Shown: positions 1 to 9,124, counted from the stretch's first letter. The stretch is DNA of 64,000 nucleotides from Pseudomonadota bacterium (GCA_027487515.1 JAIYDL010000016.1:124001-188000), one strand, 5' to 3'. Program-made: numbers and translations. The notes: generated by a model from the letters alone, not told the origin.

Positions 1-609
1 CGCTTCCTTCTGCGTGAGAATTTGTCCCAAGATTTTATAGTACAGTCGGATCCGTTGGAGTTCGGGATCTTCGCTGTCAGGAGACCGGCCCTCGCCCCGA
101 ATTTCTTCAAGGTAATTTTCCGGGATTACCGTGGACCCACTTTCAAACATGAAGCGCAAACCGAAGACTTCGATCACTTTGCTAAAGATGATCTCCCCAG
201 GCACAAGTCTGCGCGGCCCGGGCTGTCCTAGGACCCAGGCCAACGTACCGCGGGCCTCGTCTTTAAGAAGCACGGCCTGGCCCGGTCTCACTTCTTGAAC
301 CAGGTGGAACGAGTACCGCGCTGCGCTTGCTGCCTCTACCAGTGCGCGAGCAATCGCCTCTTGCGAAGTCCGATTCCGCTCGCTGTACATCATGGCCACA
401 GGTTTCGGACTCCAGGAATAAAGGTACCAGGGAATGAAAACGTCCTTGAAGAGAGAGCTTTCGCTGTACGGGGGAGGAACACTTCCGAAGAAGTCGACCC
501 AGGCCTCACGCTCGCGCCGAGGCCCGTAGCGCTTTCTTGAGAAGCTCAGCACTCGGCCTGTGATGGAACCCATCTGTTTGGTAAGAATCGGATGTGGAAA
601 GACGTTCAA
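1..609 (-). CDS. Hypothetical protein, partial, SEC-C-associated-like fold
   Basis: An uninterrupted minus-strand frame runs off the left edge, so the C-terminus is missing; at least 203 codons are present. I place the start at a TTG (609-607) because GGAGG lies six bases upstream (620-616). I do not firmly recognise the protein. It has an aromatic stretch around FIPWYLYSWSP, then SFHLVQEVRPGQAVLLKDE and a later PGEIIFSKVIEV. That order resembles the region that accompanies SEC-C zinc motifs in some bacterial proteins (V-x-PG-x-x-V-x-L-x-D, then L-x-PG-x-x-x). No cysteine cluster is visible in the part seen; it would have to lie off the edge. The function is unknown and the family guess is weak. 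The reading frame itself is well supported. Confidence 0.6.
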   Translation of the reverse strand, partial: MNVFPHPILTKQMGSITGRVLSFSRKRYGPRREREAWVDFFGSVPPPYSESSLFKDVFIPWYLYSWSPKPVAMMYSERNRTSQEAIARALVEAASAARYSFHLVQEVRPGQAVLLKDEARGTLAWVLGQPGPRRLVPGEIIFSKVIEVFGLRFMFESGSTVIPENYLEEIRGEGRSPDSEDPELQRIRLYYKILGQILTQKEA

Positions 610-662
610 ATTAAACCTCCCTGGGTGAGGGGCGTTCTTAGATCAAACGGCAAGAAGCGAGG

Positions 663-698
663 ACAAAAATCCGCTGAACGTGGAGGCTGATTCAGCGG
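663..698 (-). terminator. Candidate intrinsic terminator for the helicase operon
   Basis: Reading the minus strand, CCGCTGAA (698-691) pairs perfectly with TTCAGCGG (678-671) across a 12-base loop and is followed by ATTTTTGT. It lies about 170 bases downstream of the small gene that follows the DEAD-box helicase. The 8-bp stem and short T run fit a Rho-independent terminator, although the loop is long. The rest of 610-864 shows nothing convincing. Confidence 0.45.
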
Positions 699-864
699 CG
701 AAATGAAAAAGACGCTCCTCGCATCATTCTGAAAAGGGTCAAACCACAGGGGGCCTGCGACCGCTGCGGCGTTCGAGGGTATGATCGGGGAGTAAATGCT
801 AAGGATGATGTATCGACCCACCATGGTCAAAACTCTAGGGCGAGGGGAGGGCTTACGAAAGGAG

Positions 865-1074
865 CTACGCGGTGGCGCGCTTTTTCATTTCCTGAAGGAC
901 TTTTGTCAGAAGCTCCTTGCACTGAGCTTCGTCGAGACCATGGAGCATGTGACTCGGAGGAAGGTGCTTTTCCCCGCCGCGGCCAAGGGAGTCCAGTCGG
1001 TTATTGAGATTATTCCGGAGAGTGCGTAATTTTTTGTCCGGTAGCGCCGGAAGATTTGTGTAGTCTGTTTTCAT
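865..1074 (-). CDS. Small hypothetical protein coupled to the DEAD-box helicase
   Basis: This 69-residue basic protein begins MKTDYTNLPALP and ends MKKRATA. Its ATG (1074-1072) overlaps the helicase stop codon as ATGA, so it is probably translated by coupling on the same transcript. An in-frame start four codons upstream exists but would lie inside the helicase end. The sequence is rich in Lys, Arg, Leu and Asn and looks helical (LRTLRNNLNNRLDSLGRGGEKH, of which the DSLGRGGEKH part is a loop). I recognise no domain. The context suggests a role tied to RNA metabolism, but that is only inference from the coupling. Confidence 0.6.
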   Translation of the reverse strand: MKTDYTNLPALPDKKLRTLRNNLNNRLDSLGRGGEKHLPPSHMLHGLDEAQCKELLTKVLQEMKKRATA

Positions 1075-2741
1075 TTTTTCTTCCAAAAAAATAATCCGAA
1101 TTTACCTTTCTCTGATTTTGCCGGTTCAGCTTTCCCCGATTCCGGTTTCGAGCGATCCTCTTGGGACTGCTCTCCCCGTGGCCGAGGGTCAGGTCTCCGA
1201 GACCCCTCTGATCGTCTTTGGTCCTCCGGTCTTCGGGGGCCCTCTGATCTGCGTTGTCCATCAGCACGCTGCTGGCCCTCTGGTCTTCGTGAATCATCGG
1301 GACGCCGCTGATTTTCTGATCTGCGTGAATCATCTGGACGCCGCTGATTTTCTGATCTGCGTGAATCATCGGGACGCCGCGGATTTTCTGATCTTCGAGA
1401 ATCTTCGGGACGCCGTTGACCCTCTGGTCTTCGCGAATCATCGGGACGCCGTTGACCTTCTGAACTCCGCGAATCATCCGAGCGCCGAGGGCCGCCCTGT
1501 GACTGATTCCGTTGGCCGTCCGGGCGACGTGATCCCTCGGTGCGAGCGGCAGCTGGTTTCCAGCGCGGGTCCCGAGAAGGCATCGGAGGCCGTGTGTCCT
1601 TGAAGGATTCGGCTTCTCCGACGAAAGTTTCAACCGGGAGCTTCAGTTTGATGAGCTTTTGGATTCTTGAGAGGGCGTCGCGCTCACCCTCATCACAGAA
1701 GGAAATCGCATCCCCACCTCGGCCCGCGCGGGCGGTACGGCCAATTCGGTGGACGTAGCTTTCGGCGTCAACCGGGAGGTCAAAGTTCACGACATGGGAG
1801 ACGCCTTGGACATCGATCCCGCGGGCCGCGATGTCCGTGGCAACGAGAACTTTCATCGTACCACTTTTAAAGCTCGCAAGGGCTGCCTCACGCGCACTTT
1901 GGGATTTATTTCCATGGATCGCGGCGGAAGTGATGCCGTACTTGCCGAGGTACTCGACGACCTTATTGGCGCCGTGCTTTGTCCTGGTGAAGACCAGGGT
2001 GAGATCGACGCCCTCTTCTTGGAGGATTTTCTTCAGAAGCTGATACTTGTAGACCTTCTGGCAGAAGAACACCCGCTGATCGATCCGCTCGACGGTGGTG
2101 GATTGAGGAGTCACTTCGATGCGCACCGGAGACTTGAGAATCCGGTTGGCGATGTTAACGATCTCGCTCGGCATCGTGGCAGAGAAGAGCATCGTCTGGC
2201 GATCCTCCGGAAGCTTGGAGATGACTTTCTTAACGTCATGAATGAAGCCCATGTCGAGCATCCGGTCGGCTTCGTCCAGCACGAAGATCTCGACCTTACT
2301 CAGGCGGCAGTGGCCCTGGTTCATGAGGTCGAGGAGGCGGCCCGGAGTGGCAACGAGGATATCTAGGCCGTTTTGAAGGCTCGCGATCTGATTGGCCTGA
2401 CCAACGCCGCCGAAGATGACTGCGGATTTGACTTTGAGGTCTTGGCCGTATTTATCAATCTGCTCTTTGATCTGGGCTGCGAGCTCTCGGGTAGGCGCCA
2501 GAATCAGCGATCGAGGCTCCTTCGGAGAAAGGCTAAAGTCTCGGGAAGAGAGCTTCTGAATCATCGGGAGGGTAAAGGCAGCCGTTTTACCAGTTCCAGT
2601 TTGGGCAATACCCAGGAGGTCTTTGCCATCGACGAGTGAGGGAATTGATTGTTCCTGGATGGGTGTTGGGTTTTCGTAACCCGCGGCAGCAACATTTTTT
2701 TGAATGGTTTCAAGAAGAGGGAGGTCGGAAAATTTAATCAT
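1071..2741 (-). CDS. rhlE: DEAD-box RNA helicase, RhlE type
   Basis: An ATP-dependent RNA helicase of the RhlE/CsdA group, expected to remodel RNA or ribosome-assembly intermediates in the cytoplasm. Visible motifs are the Q motif region (NPTPIQEQSIP), Walker A AQTGTGKT near residue 50, PTRELAAQ, TPGRLLD, DEAD near 156, SAT, and HRIGRTARAG near 330. The core ends at about residue 390. A 160-residue low-complexity tail follows, dominated by Arg, Ser, Asp, Pro and Gln in repeats of the type RRPDDSRRSENQ, ending in FGLFFWKKK. Basic disordered tails are known to anchor RhlE-type helicases to RNA. At 556 residues it is longer than typical RhlE because of this tail. The start is an ATG with GGG one base and AGTAAAGGG just upstream. 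Confidence 0.93.
   Translation of the reverse strand: MIKFSDLPLLETIQKNVAAAGYENPTPIQEQSIPSLVDGKDLLGIAQTGTGKTAAFTLPMIQKLSSRDFSLSPKEPRSLILAPTRELAAQIKEQIDKYGQDLKVKSAVIFGGVGQANQIASLQNGLDILVATPGRLLDLMNQGHCRLSKVEIFVLDEADRMLDMGFIHDVKKVISKLPEDRQTMLFSATMPSEIVNIANRILKSPVRIEVTPQSTTVERIDQRVFFCQKVYKYQLLKKILQEEGVDLTLVFTRTKHGANKVVEYLGKYGITSAAIHGNKSQSAREAALASFKSGTMKVLVATDIAARGIDVQGVSHVVNFDLPVDAESYVHRIGRTARAGRGGDAISFCDEGERDALSRIQKLIKLKLPVETFVGEAESFKDTRPPMPSRDPRWKPAAARTEGSRRPDGQRNQSQGGPRRSDDSRSSEGQRRPDDSRRPEGQRRPEDSRRSENPRRPDDSRRSENQRRPDDSRRSENQRRPDDSRRPEGQQRADGQRRSEGPRRPEDQRRSEGSRRPDPRPRGEQSQEDRSKPESGKAEPAKSEKGKFGLFFWKKK
1264..1500 (-). repeat. In-frame 36-base tandem repeats in the helicase tail
   Basis: The octamer GAATCATC or a one-base variant recurs at 1291, 1327, 1363, 1399, 1435 and 1471 on the plus strand, exactly 36 bases apart. 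Each unit encodes 12 residues of the RRPDDSRRSENQ type. The central copies are nearly identical and the outer copies degenerate, which is the usual picture for slippage-driven or recombination-driven expansion inside a coding region. Confidence 0.9.
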
Positions 2742-2779
2742 GCCCTTTACTCGTCCTTTATGACTCGTCTGTCAAGAAA

Positions 2780-2807
2780 TTGCCGGCTTGGCCGGCGCAA
2801 ATAAAAT
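2780..2807 (+). promoter_or_regulatory. Candidate promoter for the plus-strand glycosyltransferase
   Basis: TTGCCG (2780-2785) and TAAAAT (2802-2807) are separated by 16 bases in the short divergent region between the helicase and the glycosyltransferase. The -35 box is partial and the -10 box is good. A GCCGGC-TTG-GCCGGC inverted repeat (2782-2796) overlaps the spacer and could be an operator. Confidence 0.35.
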
Positions 2808-2849
2808 TTGAGTGACTTAGACAGGCGGTCGCGAATAGAATTGCGGGTT

Positions 2850-3950
2850 ATGAAAGTTTTGATCAGCCGTAAAGACCTCCGAGACACCGCATCTGGCGTT
2901 CCTAAGAAAGTCCTTCAGGAACTCGCGTTTTTCAATGAGCAAGGTCACGAGGCTTATGCCATCGCCGAAACGATGAACGTTGCCATGGTGCAAGAGTTTA
3001 ACGGGATTCCTGTAAAAACCTTCCGTTGGCCCTTCTCCGGGCATTTCCGAAGACGGATGTATCAGCTTCAAGTGGAGCGGTGGATTAAGAAGCATCGGCC
3101 CGGTCTGGTCGTGGGTCACGGAGATCTCCGGCACCAAGATGTCCTTTATATACACAACTGCGTTCACCTGGCCCATGAGCTCGTGGAGAAGAAGCCTTTG
3201 CCCGTGGATCATGAGGTGGGTCTGATTCACACGGACATCTTCCAGAAGGGGTCCTACCGGCTCCTGGTCTGTAACTCAGAATTAATGAAGGCCGATCTGG
3301 TGAAGCGCTTTGCTCTGGACGCGTCGAAAGCGGTCGTGATCTACCCGGAAGTGAACCTGAAGAAGTTTCAGGTCGAAGATCCGAGAGCACTCAAGCGGGA
3401 GTGGAGAGAGCGCCTGGGTATCCCTCAGGACGCCTTCGTGATCGGACTCGTCACTTCGGGGAACTTCCGGAAGCGAAACCTCGGGCTTTTGATCGAGGCG
3501 TTTAAAGAGCTCCGGAGAGTGAAACCCGAGGTGCATCTTTTTGTGGCGGGCGGGAACGTTGATCAGACGTACAAGGATCAGGTTACGGAACACGTGACCT
3601 TTGCTCCGACGCTCTTGGATGTGAAGAACTACTACTACCTCCTCGATGCGTTCTGCCTTCCGGCCCACATCGAAGAGTTCGGTCGAAGTGTGCTCGAGGC
3701 CATGGCCTGTGGGATCCCGGTGGTGGCTTCGTCCACCGTGGGCGCGACCGAGGTCATCGACGGGCCCGGGAGAGAGCTCATCCTCACGGAGCTCTCCAGA
3801 GATCACCTCGTCGGAAAGCTTTTGAAACTTTTTGACAGGAGCCTCTACCAAAGTGTGAAGGATAAAAATGAGGCCACGGCGCGCGGGTTCGCCGCCGAGG
3901 CACAGAACAGTCAACTCAAGGCCGTGCTCAAGGCCCACAACATTTACTAG
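2850..3950 (+). CDS. Glycosyltransferase family 4
   Basis: A GT-B-fold, retaining glycosyltransferase of 366 residues, expected to add a sugar to a lipid-linked glycan on the cytoplasmic face. The family-4 signature EEFGRSVLEAMACGIPVVAS is present in the C-terminal domain, with the catalytic Glu pair spaced as E-x7-E. The N-terminal region has DTASGVPKKVLQELAFF, the usual acceptor-side start of this fold. I use the ATG at 2850 (MKVLISRKDL) because the residues encoded upstream from a TTG at 2808 are not family-like. It is followed after seven bases by the FkbM methyltransferase, so the two are probably co-transcribed. Donor and acceptor are unknown. Confidence 0.88.
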   Translation: MKVLISRKDLRDTASGVPKKVLQELAFFNEQGHEAYAIAETMNVAMVQEFNGIPVKTFRWPFSGHFRRRMYQLQVERWIKKHRPGLVVGHGDLRHQDVLYIHNCVHLAHELVEKKPLPVDHEVGLIHTDIFQKGSYRLLVCNSELMKADLVKRFALDASKAVVIYPEVNLKKFQVEDPRALKREWRERLGIPQDAFVIGLVTSGNFRKRNLGLLIEAFKELRRVKPEVHLFVAGGNVDQTYKDQVTEHVTFAPTLLDVKNYYYLLDAFCLPAHIEEFGRSVLEAMACGIPVVASSTVGATEVIDGPGRELILTELSRDHLVGKLLKLFDRSLYQSVKDKNEATARGFAAEAQNSQLKAVLKAHNIY

Positions 3951-3957
3951 GATACCC

Positions 3958-4731
3958 ATGGCGAATAACCCTCGACACCTGCGGCCTCCGCTGACCAGCA
4001 CCTACGATTTCTTGCGCTACTACGCGCAGACCAAGCGCGCTCGAAATGAGCCAGTGCGATGCCTTCAGGTGGGAGCGAACGACGGGAAGACCAATGATCC
4101 GGTCCATGAGTTTTTCACCAACTACGGCTGGTCGGGGATCCTCGTGGAGCCGCAGCTGGATGTGTTTGAGCAGGGCCTCACGAAAACCTATGCCGGGAAT
4201 TCGCGGGTGATCCTCGAGAACGTCGCCTTGGGAAAGACCGAGGGACAGCTTCCCTTTTACCGTGTCGCGGTCTCCAAAGCGCGCTGGGCAACGGGCCTTT
4301 CTAGCTTTGACCGGAAGAGCCTCGAGGGCCACATCGAGAACGGGTACATCCTCCGGAAGGCGAAGGAAGAGGGAGTTGCCATTCCGAAGACGCAGGACGA
4401 GTTGATCGAGACGGTCTCTGTCCCGACGGTCACGGTGGAGGGGCTCCTCGCGAAGCACCGAGTCGCGAAGCTCGACGTGGTGTGCATCGATACGGAAGGC
4501 TATGACTTTGAAGTGCTCAAACTCATCGACCTCGGACGGTTGGCCCCGGAAGTGGTCTTTTTTGAGAGCAAGAATTTGTCCGACGAGGACTTCATCGCGG
4601 CCAAGGCCCTGTTGCACACGAACGGGTACCAGCTCTTCTGGGAGAAGGGGGACACGCTTGCGATTCGGTATCCGTATCCACTGGTCGAGCGGCTGAAGGG
4701 TTGGGTTAAGGCGTTCTCGAAGAAGCTCTAG
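3958..4731 (+). CDS. FkbM-family methyltransferase
   Basis: A class I SAM-dependent methyltransferase of the FkbM type, 257 residues, likely to O-methylate a sugar. The SAM-binding loop reads LQVGANDGKTNDPVH near residue 36, followed by the family's GILVEPQ. The C-terminal half carries VVCIDTEGYDFEVLKLID, the FkbM hallmark around an acidic catalytic region. A longer frame opens 90 bases upstream, but those codons overlap the preceding gene and give Arg-rich, unnatural sequence, so I start at the ATG at 3958. The stop codon overlaps the convergent membrane-protein gene by four bases (4728-4731). Confidence 0.88.
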   Translation: MANNPRHLRPPLTSTYDFLRYYAQTKRARNEPVRCLQVGANDGKTNDPVHEFFTNYGWSGILVEPQLDVFEQGLTKTYAGNSRVILENVALGKTEGQLPFYRVAVSKARWATGLSSFDRKSLEGHIENGYILRKAKEEGVAIPKTQDELIETVSVPTVTVEGLLAKHRVAKLDVVCIDTEGYDFEVLKLIDLGRLAPEVVFFESKNLSDEDFIAAKALLHTNGYQLFWEKGDTLAIRYPYPLVERLKGWVKAFSKKL

Positions 4732-5963
4732 ATTTCATCGAGACGGGGCCGTCGCGGCAGGGGGGTTGTGATGGAGAACTGCCGGACCCCTAAGTCTGCC
4801 GCTGATCTTTCAGGCCGGGTGGCCATGGAGAGAAGAAAGCCCAGAGGAACCGCGAAATAGACGTCGACGATCTCATAGTTCGTCGCGAAGAGTACGAAGA
4901 CAAGACAAAGGAAGTAGTGCCGCGCACGATCGTAGGATCCAGCGAGGACATAGAACGCAGCGACGCCGATGAAGACGGTGTAAAGCACGACTCCGTAATT
5001 TGTGATGATGTCGAAGTGAACATTGTGAAACGACGAGTAGTCTTGCTTCGTTTTGAGAAGAATGTAGTTCGAAGAAAAGCCGATTCCTCTCCCTAAAAGC
5101 GTAATGTTATCCAGGAAAAGCTCATTCAGAAAGTCCCGTCCGTTCAGTGCCTGCTTTCCGAGGAAGAGTTGGACGTAGCCGAAGGCAAACAGCGCCACTG
5201 CGGCCAGGCGGATCCGGGAGAAGAGAACTCGTGCGACGGGGAAACTGAAAAGGAGGATCAGGAAGAGGAGCTCGCCTCGCGAGCTTTTCAGCAAGACGTA
5301 GCTCAGCGAACAGAGAGCTCCGGCCAAAACCAACCTGTCTTTTAGAAACCGAGGTCTTAGGTAACACAGGCTCAGCAGAACAATCGGGAACACGGTGAGA
5401 GCAACTCCTTCGAGGGTCGTCATGGGTGCTTTAAAAATTTGATAGGCGTAGTTTATCGACGTTAAGATCCGGTACCTGTCCAGCGTGTTCCCGCGGGTGA
5501 GAAGATTTAAATCAATCACGGAGAGTGCAGTCCAGAAATTGACCTGATAGGTAGATTTGTACCAGGCGACGACCGAAAGCCCAAAGCTCACCATGACGTA
5601 GAGCGAGATCGTCCGTACCAAAAATCGGTCTTCGGGAAAAACAGAGTACATGTGTTTTAGGAAAAGAATAAAGTGCGGTGTGGCAACGAACATCACGGCG
5701 TACACATTGATGTAGACCTCAGCAAAAAAAGCATGAATGAGACCCACGCAGACCTGAGCACACAGGAGATAAAGATGAGTCCGGAGCACTTTTTCCTTCT
5801 TCACGACAAGAGACAAGAGGTAGATCACGAGAGGAACGAGGAATTGGGCCAGAAAAAGTTTTACCCCCGTCATGGCACTGAGAATTTTCGATGGCTGAAT
5901 CAGCACGAAGCTCACGGCAAACAAATGAAATATAAATTTAAAATCGGTTATTCGCTTGAGCAC
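4728..5963 (-). CDS. Wzy-like polysaccharide polymerase, paralog 1
   Basis: An integral membrane protein of 411 residues with about ten hydrophobic segments and few charged loops. It is clearly homologous along its whole length to the protein at 36841-38031. Shared islands include IQPSK near the start, LEGVALTV, LLKSSRGE, GYVQL, LNGR-x-x-LNELF, and YSSFHN-[VI]-HF in a periplasmic-looking loop. Proteins of this topology in O-antigen loci are usually Wzy polymerases or O-antigen ligase relatives, so I infer that role. I choose a GTG start at 5963 because GGTGGAG stands five bases upstream; an in-frame TTG at 5996 is an alternative. It sits tail-to-tail with the FkbM gene. Confidence 0.7.
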   Translation of the reverse strand: MLKRITDFKFIFHLFAVSFVLIQPSKILSAMTGVKLFLAQFLVPLVIYLLSLVVKKEKVLRTHLYLLCAQVCVGLIHAFFAEVYINVYAVMFVATPHFILFLKHMYSVFPEDRFLVRTISLYVMVSFGLSVVAWYKSTYQVNFWTALSVIDLNLLTRGNTLDRYRILTSINYAYQIFKAPMTTLEGVALTVFPIVLLSLCYLRPRFLKDRLVLAGALCSLSYVLLKSSRGELLFLILLFSFPVARVLFSRIRLAAVALFAFGYVQLFLGKQALNGRDFLNELFLDNITLLGRGIGFSSNYILLKTKQDYSSFHNVHFDIITNYGVVLYTVFIGVAAFYVLAGSYDRARHYFLCLVFVLFATNYEIVDVYFAVPLGFLLSMATRPERSAADLGVRQFSITTPLPRRPRLDEI

Positions 5964-6043
5964 TGGATCTCCACCCGAAAAAACTGTTCTAGACAATTAG
6001 ATATGAGTTCGACGGGTTCTTCAACTATCTTCGCTCGCCGAGC

Positions 6044-6685
6044 CTAAAATCGGTAGAGGAGATCGGTGAACGGCGTGGTCTCTTCCAGGAAGAAGTGCTT
6101 GCTCTCAAGCACTCGAGCGGAGACGAAGGTGAAGTGAGGCCGGAGCAACCGCTGGTACTTTTCTCGCGAGCGTTTGATCGCGTACTCATCCTTGAACTCG
6201 AGCTCCGAGATCTGCCGACCGAGCTCGATGTCCGTTGGGACTGTGAGGTAGAGGTATTTGATCCTTCGAGCGAGAACAGGGAGGATCTCTTTGAGCTCCC
6301 GGTCGGCGATGTACTGGAACACGGAAGTACAAATCCCGAGATCAAACTTATTCCCGCGCCGGCCTGTCCGGCACCAGGTCAAGAGGTCCTCCTCAAAGAG
6401 ACGGAGGTCGGTGGAAGGAACTGGGCGCAGTTTATCCGGCTTCGCCTTTTTAAAGGCATAGGGCGATGGCTCGATCCCGACGGCGGTGTGAGGTTTAAAA
6501 GTTCGGAGCATTTCGCGGAAAAGATGGCCGTAGCCGAAGCCGAGGTCGACGATCGTACTGACATCGACGTGCTCAACCGCGAAGAACGACTGCAGGTAGC
6601 GCGTGTGGTCCTTGGCGTTTCCGATGCCATCCATGGACATCGGGTCGGAGTAGTTTTTGTCCCAGTAGGTTTTATCGAAGGGCAT
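6044..6685 (-). CDS. Class I SAM-dependent methyltransferase
   Basis: A 213-residue protein with the glycine-rich SAM loop [15 protein letters not shown] near residues 45-60 and the acidic end of strand two in [10 protein letters not shown]. Further on are [21 protein letters not shown], the usual motif IV/V region of methyltransferases, and a Leu-rich end. It probably methylates a sugar or lipid intermediate of the locus. It starts with [15 protein letters not shown] and is divergent from the rfbB operon, with which it shares a 116-base upstream region. The acceptor cannot be told from sequence. Confidence 0.8.
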   Translation of the reverse strand: MPFDKTYWDKNYSDPMSMDGIGNAKDHTRYLQSFFAVEHVDVSTIVDLGFGYGHLFREMLRTFKPHTAVGIEPSPYAFKKAKPDKLRPVPSTDLRLFEEDLLTWCRTGRRGNKFDLGICTSVFQYIADRELKEILPVLARRIKYLYLTVPTDIELGRQISELEFKDEYAIKRSREKYQRLLRPHFTFVSARVLESKHFFLEETTPFTDLLYRF

Positions 6686-6801
6686 GGCAACAGTTTACCG
6701 ATCGTGGTGAGTGTGGCGACAGAAATCTACTTGCGCACAGCGTTTTTAGTTTCCTCAGAAAAAGAAAAAATGCTACTTTTTGTTTCACTCAATTGGAGAA
6801 A

Positions 6802-7857
6802 ATGGTGGATCTGAATACTCTCATCGTCACCGGAGGCGCGGGCTTCATAGGCTCTGCCCTCGTCCGGCACCTGATCGAAAACACCGACCAGCGCGTGGTG
6901 GTGCTCGATAAGCTGACCTACGCCGGAAACCTCGAATCCCTGGCGCCAGTGCTGAAGTCGGCGCGCTTGATTTTCCAGAAAGGGGACATCGCCGACCGAG
7001 AGCTCGTGTCTCAGCTCCTTCGTACGTACCGGCCGAGGGGCGTCTTTAACCTGGCCGCCGAGAGCCATGTGGATCGGTCCATCGATGGGCCTTCGGAGTT
7101 CATCCAGACGAACATCGTCGGCACCTTTAATCTCCTCGAATGCTGTCTCGAGTATTGGGCCTCGATCGGGAAGGACGAGCGGTTTCGCTTCCAACACATC
7201 TCGACCGACGAGGTCTTCGGTTCACTCGGTGCATCCGGGGCGTTCAGCGAGGACTCTCGCTACGAGCCCAATTCTCCTTACTCCGCCTCGAAGGCGTCTT
7301 CGGACCATCTGGTTCGGGCCTGGAACCATACGTACTCTTTGCCCGTCTTACTCACGAACTGTTCGAACAACTACGGGCCGTACCATTACCCAGAAAAACT
7401 CATCCCCCTCGTGATCCGTAACGCGCTCGCGGGGAAACCGCTGCCCGTCTACGGAGATGGGTTGCAGGTGCGCGACTGGTTGTACGTCGACGATCACGTC
7501 CGCGCGCTCGTTCGCATATTCGAGGCGGGTGTTCCTGGAGATACCTACAACGTCGGCGGTGACTGCGAGCGGACCAACATCGCCGTGGTCCGAACGATCT
7601 GCGACGTCCTCCAGGACCTCGCTCCTCGCACCCAACCCTACGCGGACCTCATCACCCACGTCCCGGACAGGCCCGGGCATGACCGCCGGTACGCGATCAA
7701 CTGCTCGAAGCTCAAGACTCGCCTCGGTTGGACGCAAACGGAAACCTTCGAGACCGGGATCCGGAAAACAATCCAATGGTACCTCGCGAACCAGGATTGG
7801 GTCCGGGCAGTGCTGGAGAATAAATACGACGGCCAACGGCTCGGAGGTGGAAGATGA
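6802..7857 (+). CDS. rfbB: dTDP-glucose 4,6-dehydratase
   Basis: An extended SDR enzyme that converts dTDP-D-glucose to dTDP-4-keto-6-deoxy-D-glucose, the shared precursor of deoxysugars such as L-rhamnose, Fuc3NAc and Qui3NAc. The NAD loop is [25 protein letters not shown] carries the Thr-Asp-Glu dehydration residues, [11 protein letters not shown] the catalytic Tyr-Lys pair, and [14 protein letters not shown] is highly family-specific. The length of 351 residues is normal. I start at the ATG at 6802, just after GGAG; a GTG three bases later is equally possible and has better spacing. It is the first gene of a seven-gene operon and overlaps rfbA by four bases. Confidence 0.96.
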   Translation: MVDLNTLIVTGGAGFIGSALVRHLIENTDQRVVVLDKLTYAGNLESLAPVLKSARLIFQKGDIADRELVSQLLRTYRPRGVFNLAAESHVDRSIDGPSEFIQTNIVGTFNLLECCLEYWASIGKDERFRFQHISTDEVFGSLGASGAFSEDSRYEPNSPYSASKASSDHLVRAWNHTYSLPVLLTNCSNNYGPYHYPEKLIPLVIRNALAGKPLPVYGDGLQVRDWLYVDDHVRALVRIFEAGVPGDTYNVGGDCERTNIAVVRTICDVLQDLAPRTQPYADLITHVPDRPGHDRRYAINCSKLKTRLGWTQTETFETGIRKTIQWYLANQDWVRAVLENKYDGQRLGGGR

Positions 7858-8732
7858 AAGGGATCGTCCTCGCCGGTGGAAGCGGGACTCGACTTCATCC
7901 CATCACCCGGGGTGTTTCGAAGCAGCTCCTGCCGGTTTACGATAAGCCGATGATCTACTACCCAATCTCCGTGCTCATGCTCGCCGGAATCCGCGAGATC
8001 CTCGTGATCACGACCCCGGAGGACGCCGATTCGTTCCAGCGGCTCCTCGGAGACGGGACTGCTTTCGGTGTGAGTTTCACCTTTGCCGTTCAGCCCCGGC
8101 CCGAGGGGTTGGCCCAGGCGCTCATCATCGGCGAGACCTTCATCGGTAAGGACAGCGTTTGCTTGATCCTTGGTGACAACGTCTTCTACGGACAAGGCTT
8201 TACGCCGATCCTCCGGAAAGCGATCGAGGCCAACACCGGTGCGACCATCTTCGGTTACAAGGTCAAAGATCCGGAGCGCTTTGGGGTCGTCGAGTTTGAC
8301 GAGGAAACCCACCAGGTCCGCTCGATCGAAGAGAAACCGCGGCTTCCTAGATCTAACTACGCTGTGACCGGGCTCTATTTTTATGATCAGGACGCCGCCC
8401 GCATCGCGCGGGGCCTTAAACCCTCTGAGCGCGGCGAACTCGAAATCACCGCCTTGAATAACGAGTACCTTCAGCGCGGAAAGCTCCGGATCGAACTCCT
8501 TGGAAGGGGCTTTGCTTGGCTCGATACCGGGACCCATGAGAGCCTCCTCGAGGCCGGGCATTATGTTCAGACGATCCAGAACATGCAGGGCCTGAAGATC
8601 GCCTGCCTGGAGGAAATCTCCTGGCGCAACGGCTGGCTCTCTGACCGGGATCTCGCGGCCCAAGCGGAGTTGAACTTGAAGACGGAGTACGGGCACTACC
8701 TGAGACAGCTCCTGAAAGAGAAGGCGCGATGA
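7854..8732 (+). CDS. rfbA: Glucose-1-phosphate thymidylyltransferase
   Basis: Forms dTDP-glucose from glucose 1-phosphate and dTTP, the entry step of the dTDP-sugar pathway. The nucleotide-binding motif [18 protein letters not shown] is at the N-terminus, followed by [11 protein letters not shown], then GDNVFYG with the metal-binding Asp near residue 108. [13 protein letters not shown] lies near the C-terminus. The length of 292 residues matches RfbA/RmlA. The start ATG overlaps the rfbB stop as ATGA, and its own stop overlaps the ketoisomerase start in the same way. No rfbC or rfbD follows, so the operon is not making rhamnose. Confidence 0.96.
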   Translation: MKGIVLAGGSGTRLHPITRGVSKQLLPVYDKPMIYYPISVLMLAGIREILVITTPEDADSFQRLLGDGTAFGVSFTFAVQPRPEGLAQALIIGETFIGKDSVCLILGDNVFYGQGFTPILRKAIEANTGATIFGYKVKDPERFGVVEFDEETHQVRSIEEKPRLPRSNYAVTGLYFYDQDAARIARGLKPSERGELEITALNNEYLQRGKLRIELLGRGFAWLDTGTHESLLEAGHYVQTIQNMQGLKIACLEEISWRNGWLSDRDLAAQAELNLKTEYGHYLRQLLKEKAR

Positions 8733-9124
8733 AAGATCTTCTCCGGGAGCTTCGTTCGATCCGAGACGACCGTGGGACCCTCGTGCCCCTCGAGGCCGGG
8801 CGGAGTGTGCCCTTCGACATCAAGCGCATTTACTACCTCACGAAACTTTCTGGAGCTCATCCGCGAGGCTTCCACGCCCACCGGGATCTTTTCCAGTTCG
8901 CCATCTCCCTCCGCGGAAGCTGTCGCTTCGTGATGGATAATGGAGTTGAGAAACACAACTTCCTCCTCGACTCCGAGACCACAGGACTGTTGATTCCCCC
9001 GCGGGTCTGGCATGAGATGCATGACTTCTCCGCGGACTGCACACTCCTCGTCCTCGCGAGTGAGTTCTTCGACGAGAAAGACTACATCCGCGACTACGAC
9101 GAATTCCGGAACTTCCTCCTATGA
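8729..9124 (+). CDS. fdtA: dTDP-4-oxo-6-deoxyglucose 3,4-ketoisomerase (FdtA/QdtA-like)
   Basis: A 131-residue cupin of the FdtA/WxcM C-terminal family. It shifts the keto group of dTDP-4-keto-6-deoxyglucose from C4 to C3 before transamination. The active-site histidine motif [11 protein letters not shown] is near residue 48, with [25 protein letters not shown] and [21 protein letters not shown] following in the family's order. FdtA gives the galacto product (Fuc3N) and QdtA the gluco product (Qui3N); I cannot separate them by eye, so the symbol is provisional. Translationally coupled on both sides by 4-base overlaps. Confidence 0.9.
   Translation: MKDLLRELRSIRDDRGTLVPLEAGRSVPFDIKRIYYLTKLSGAHPRGFHAHRDLFQFAISLRGSCRFVMDNGVEKHNFLLDSETTGLLIPPRVWHEMHDFSADCTLLVLASEFFDEKDYIRDYDEFRNFLL

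Noticed and set aside
606..830. A 74-codon minus-strand frame just before the partial gene at the left edge
   Set aside because: It overlaps the well-placed TTG start and contains the terminator-like hairpin; composition is not protein-like.
1264..1500. Regular 36-base repeats that could look like a CRISPR array
   Set aside because: There are no unique spacers; the repeats are contiguous, in frame and code for the helicase tail.
7638..8696. A 352-codon minus-strand open frame opposite rfbB/rfbA
   Set aside because: Both plus-strand genes carry complete family signatures; the antisense frame is a compositional shadow.
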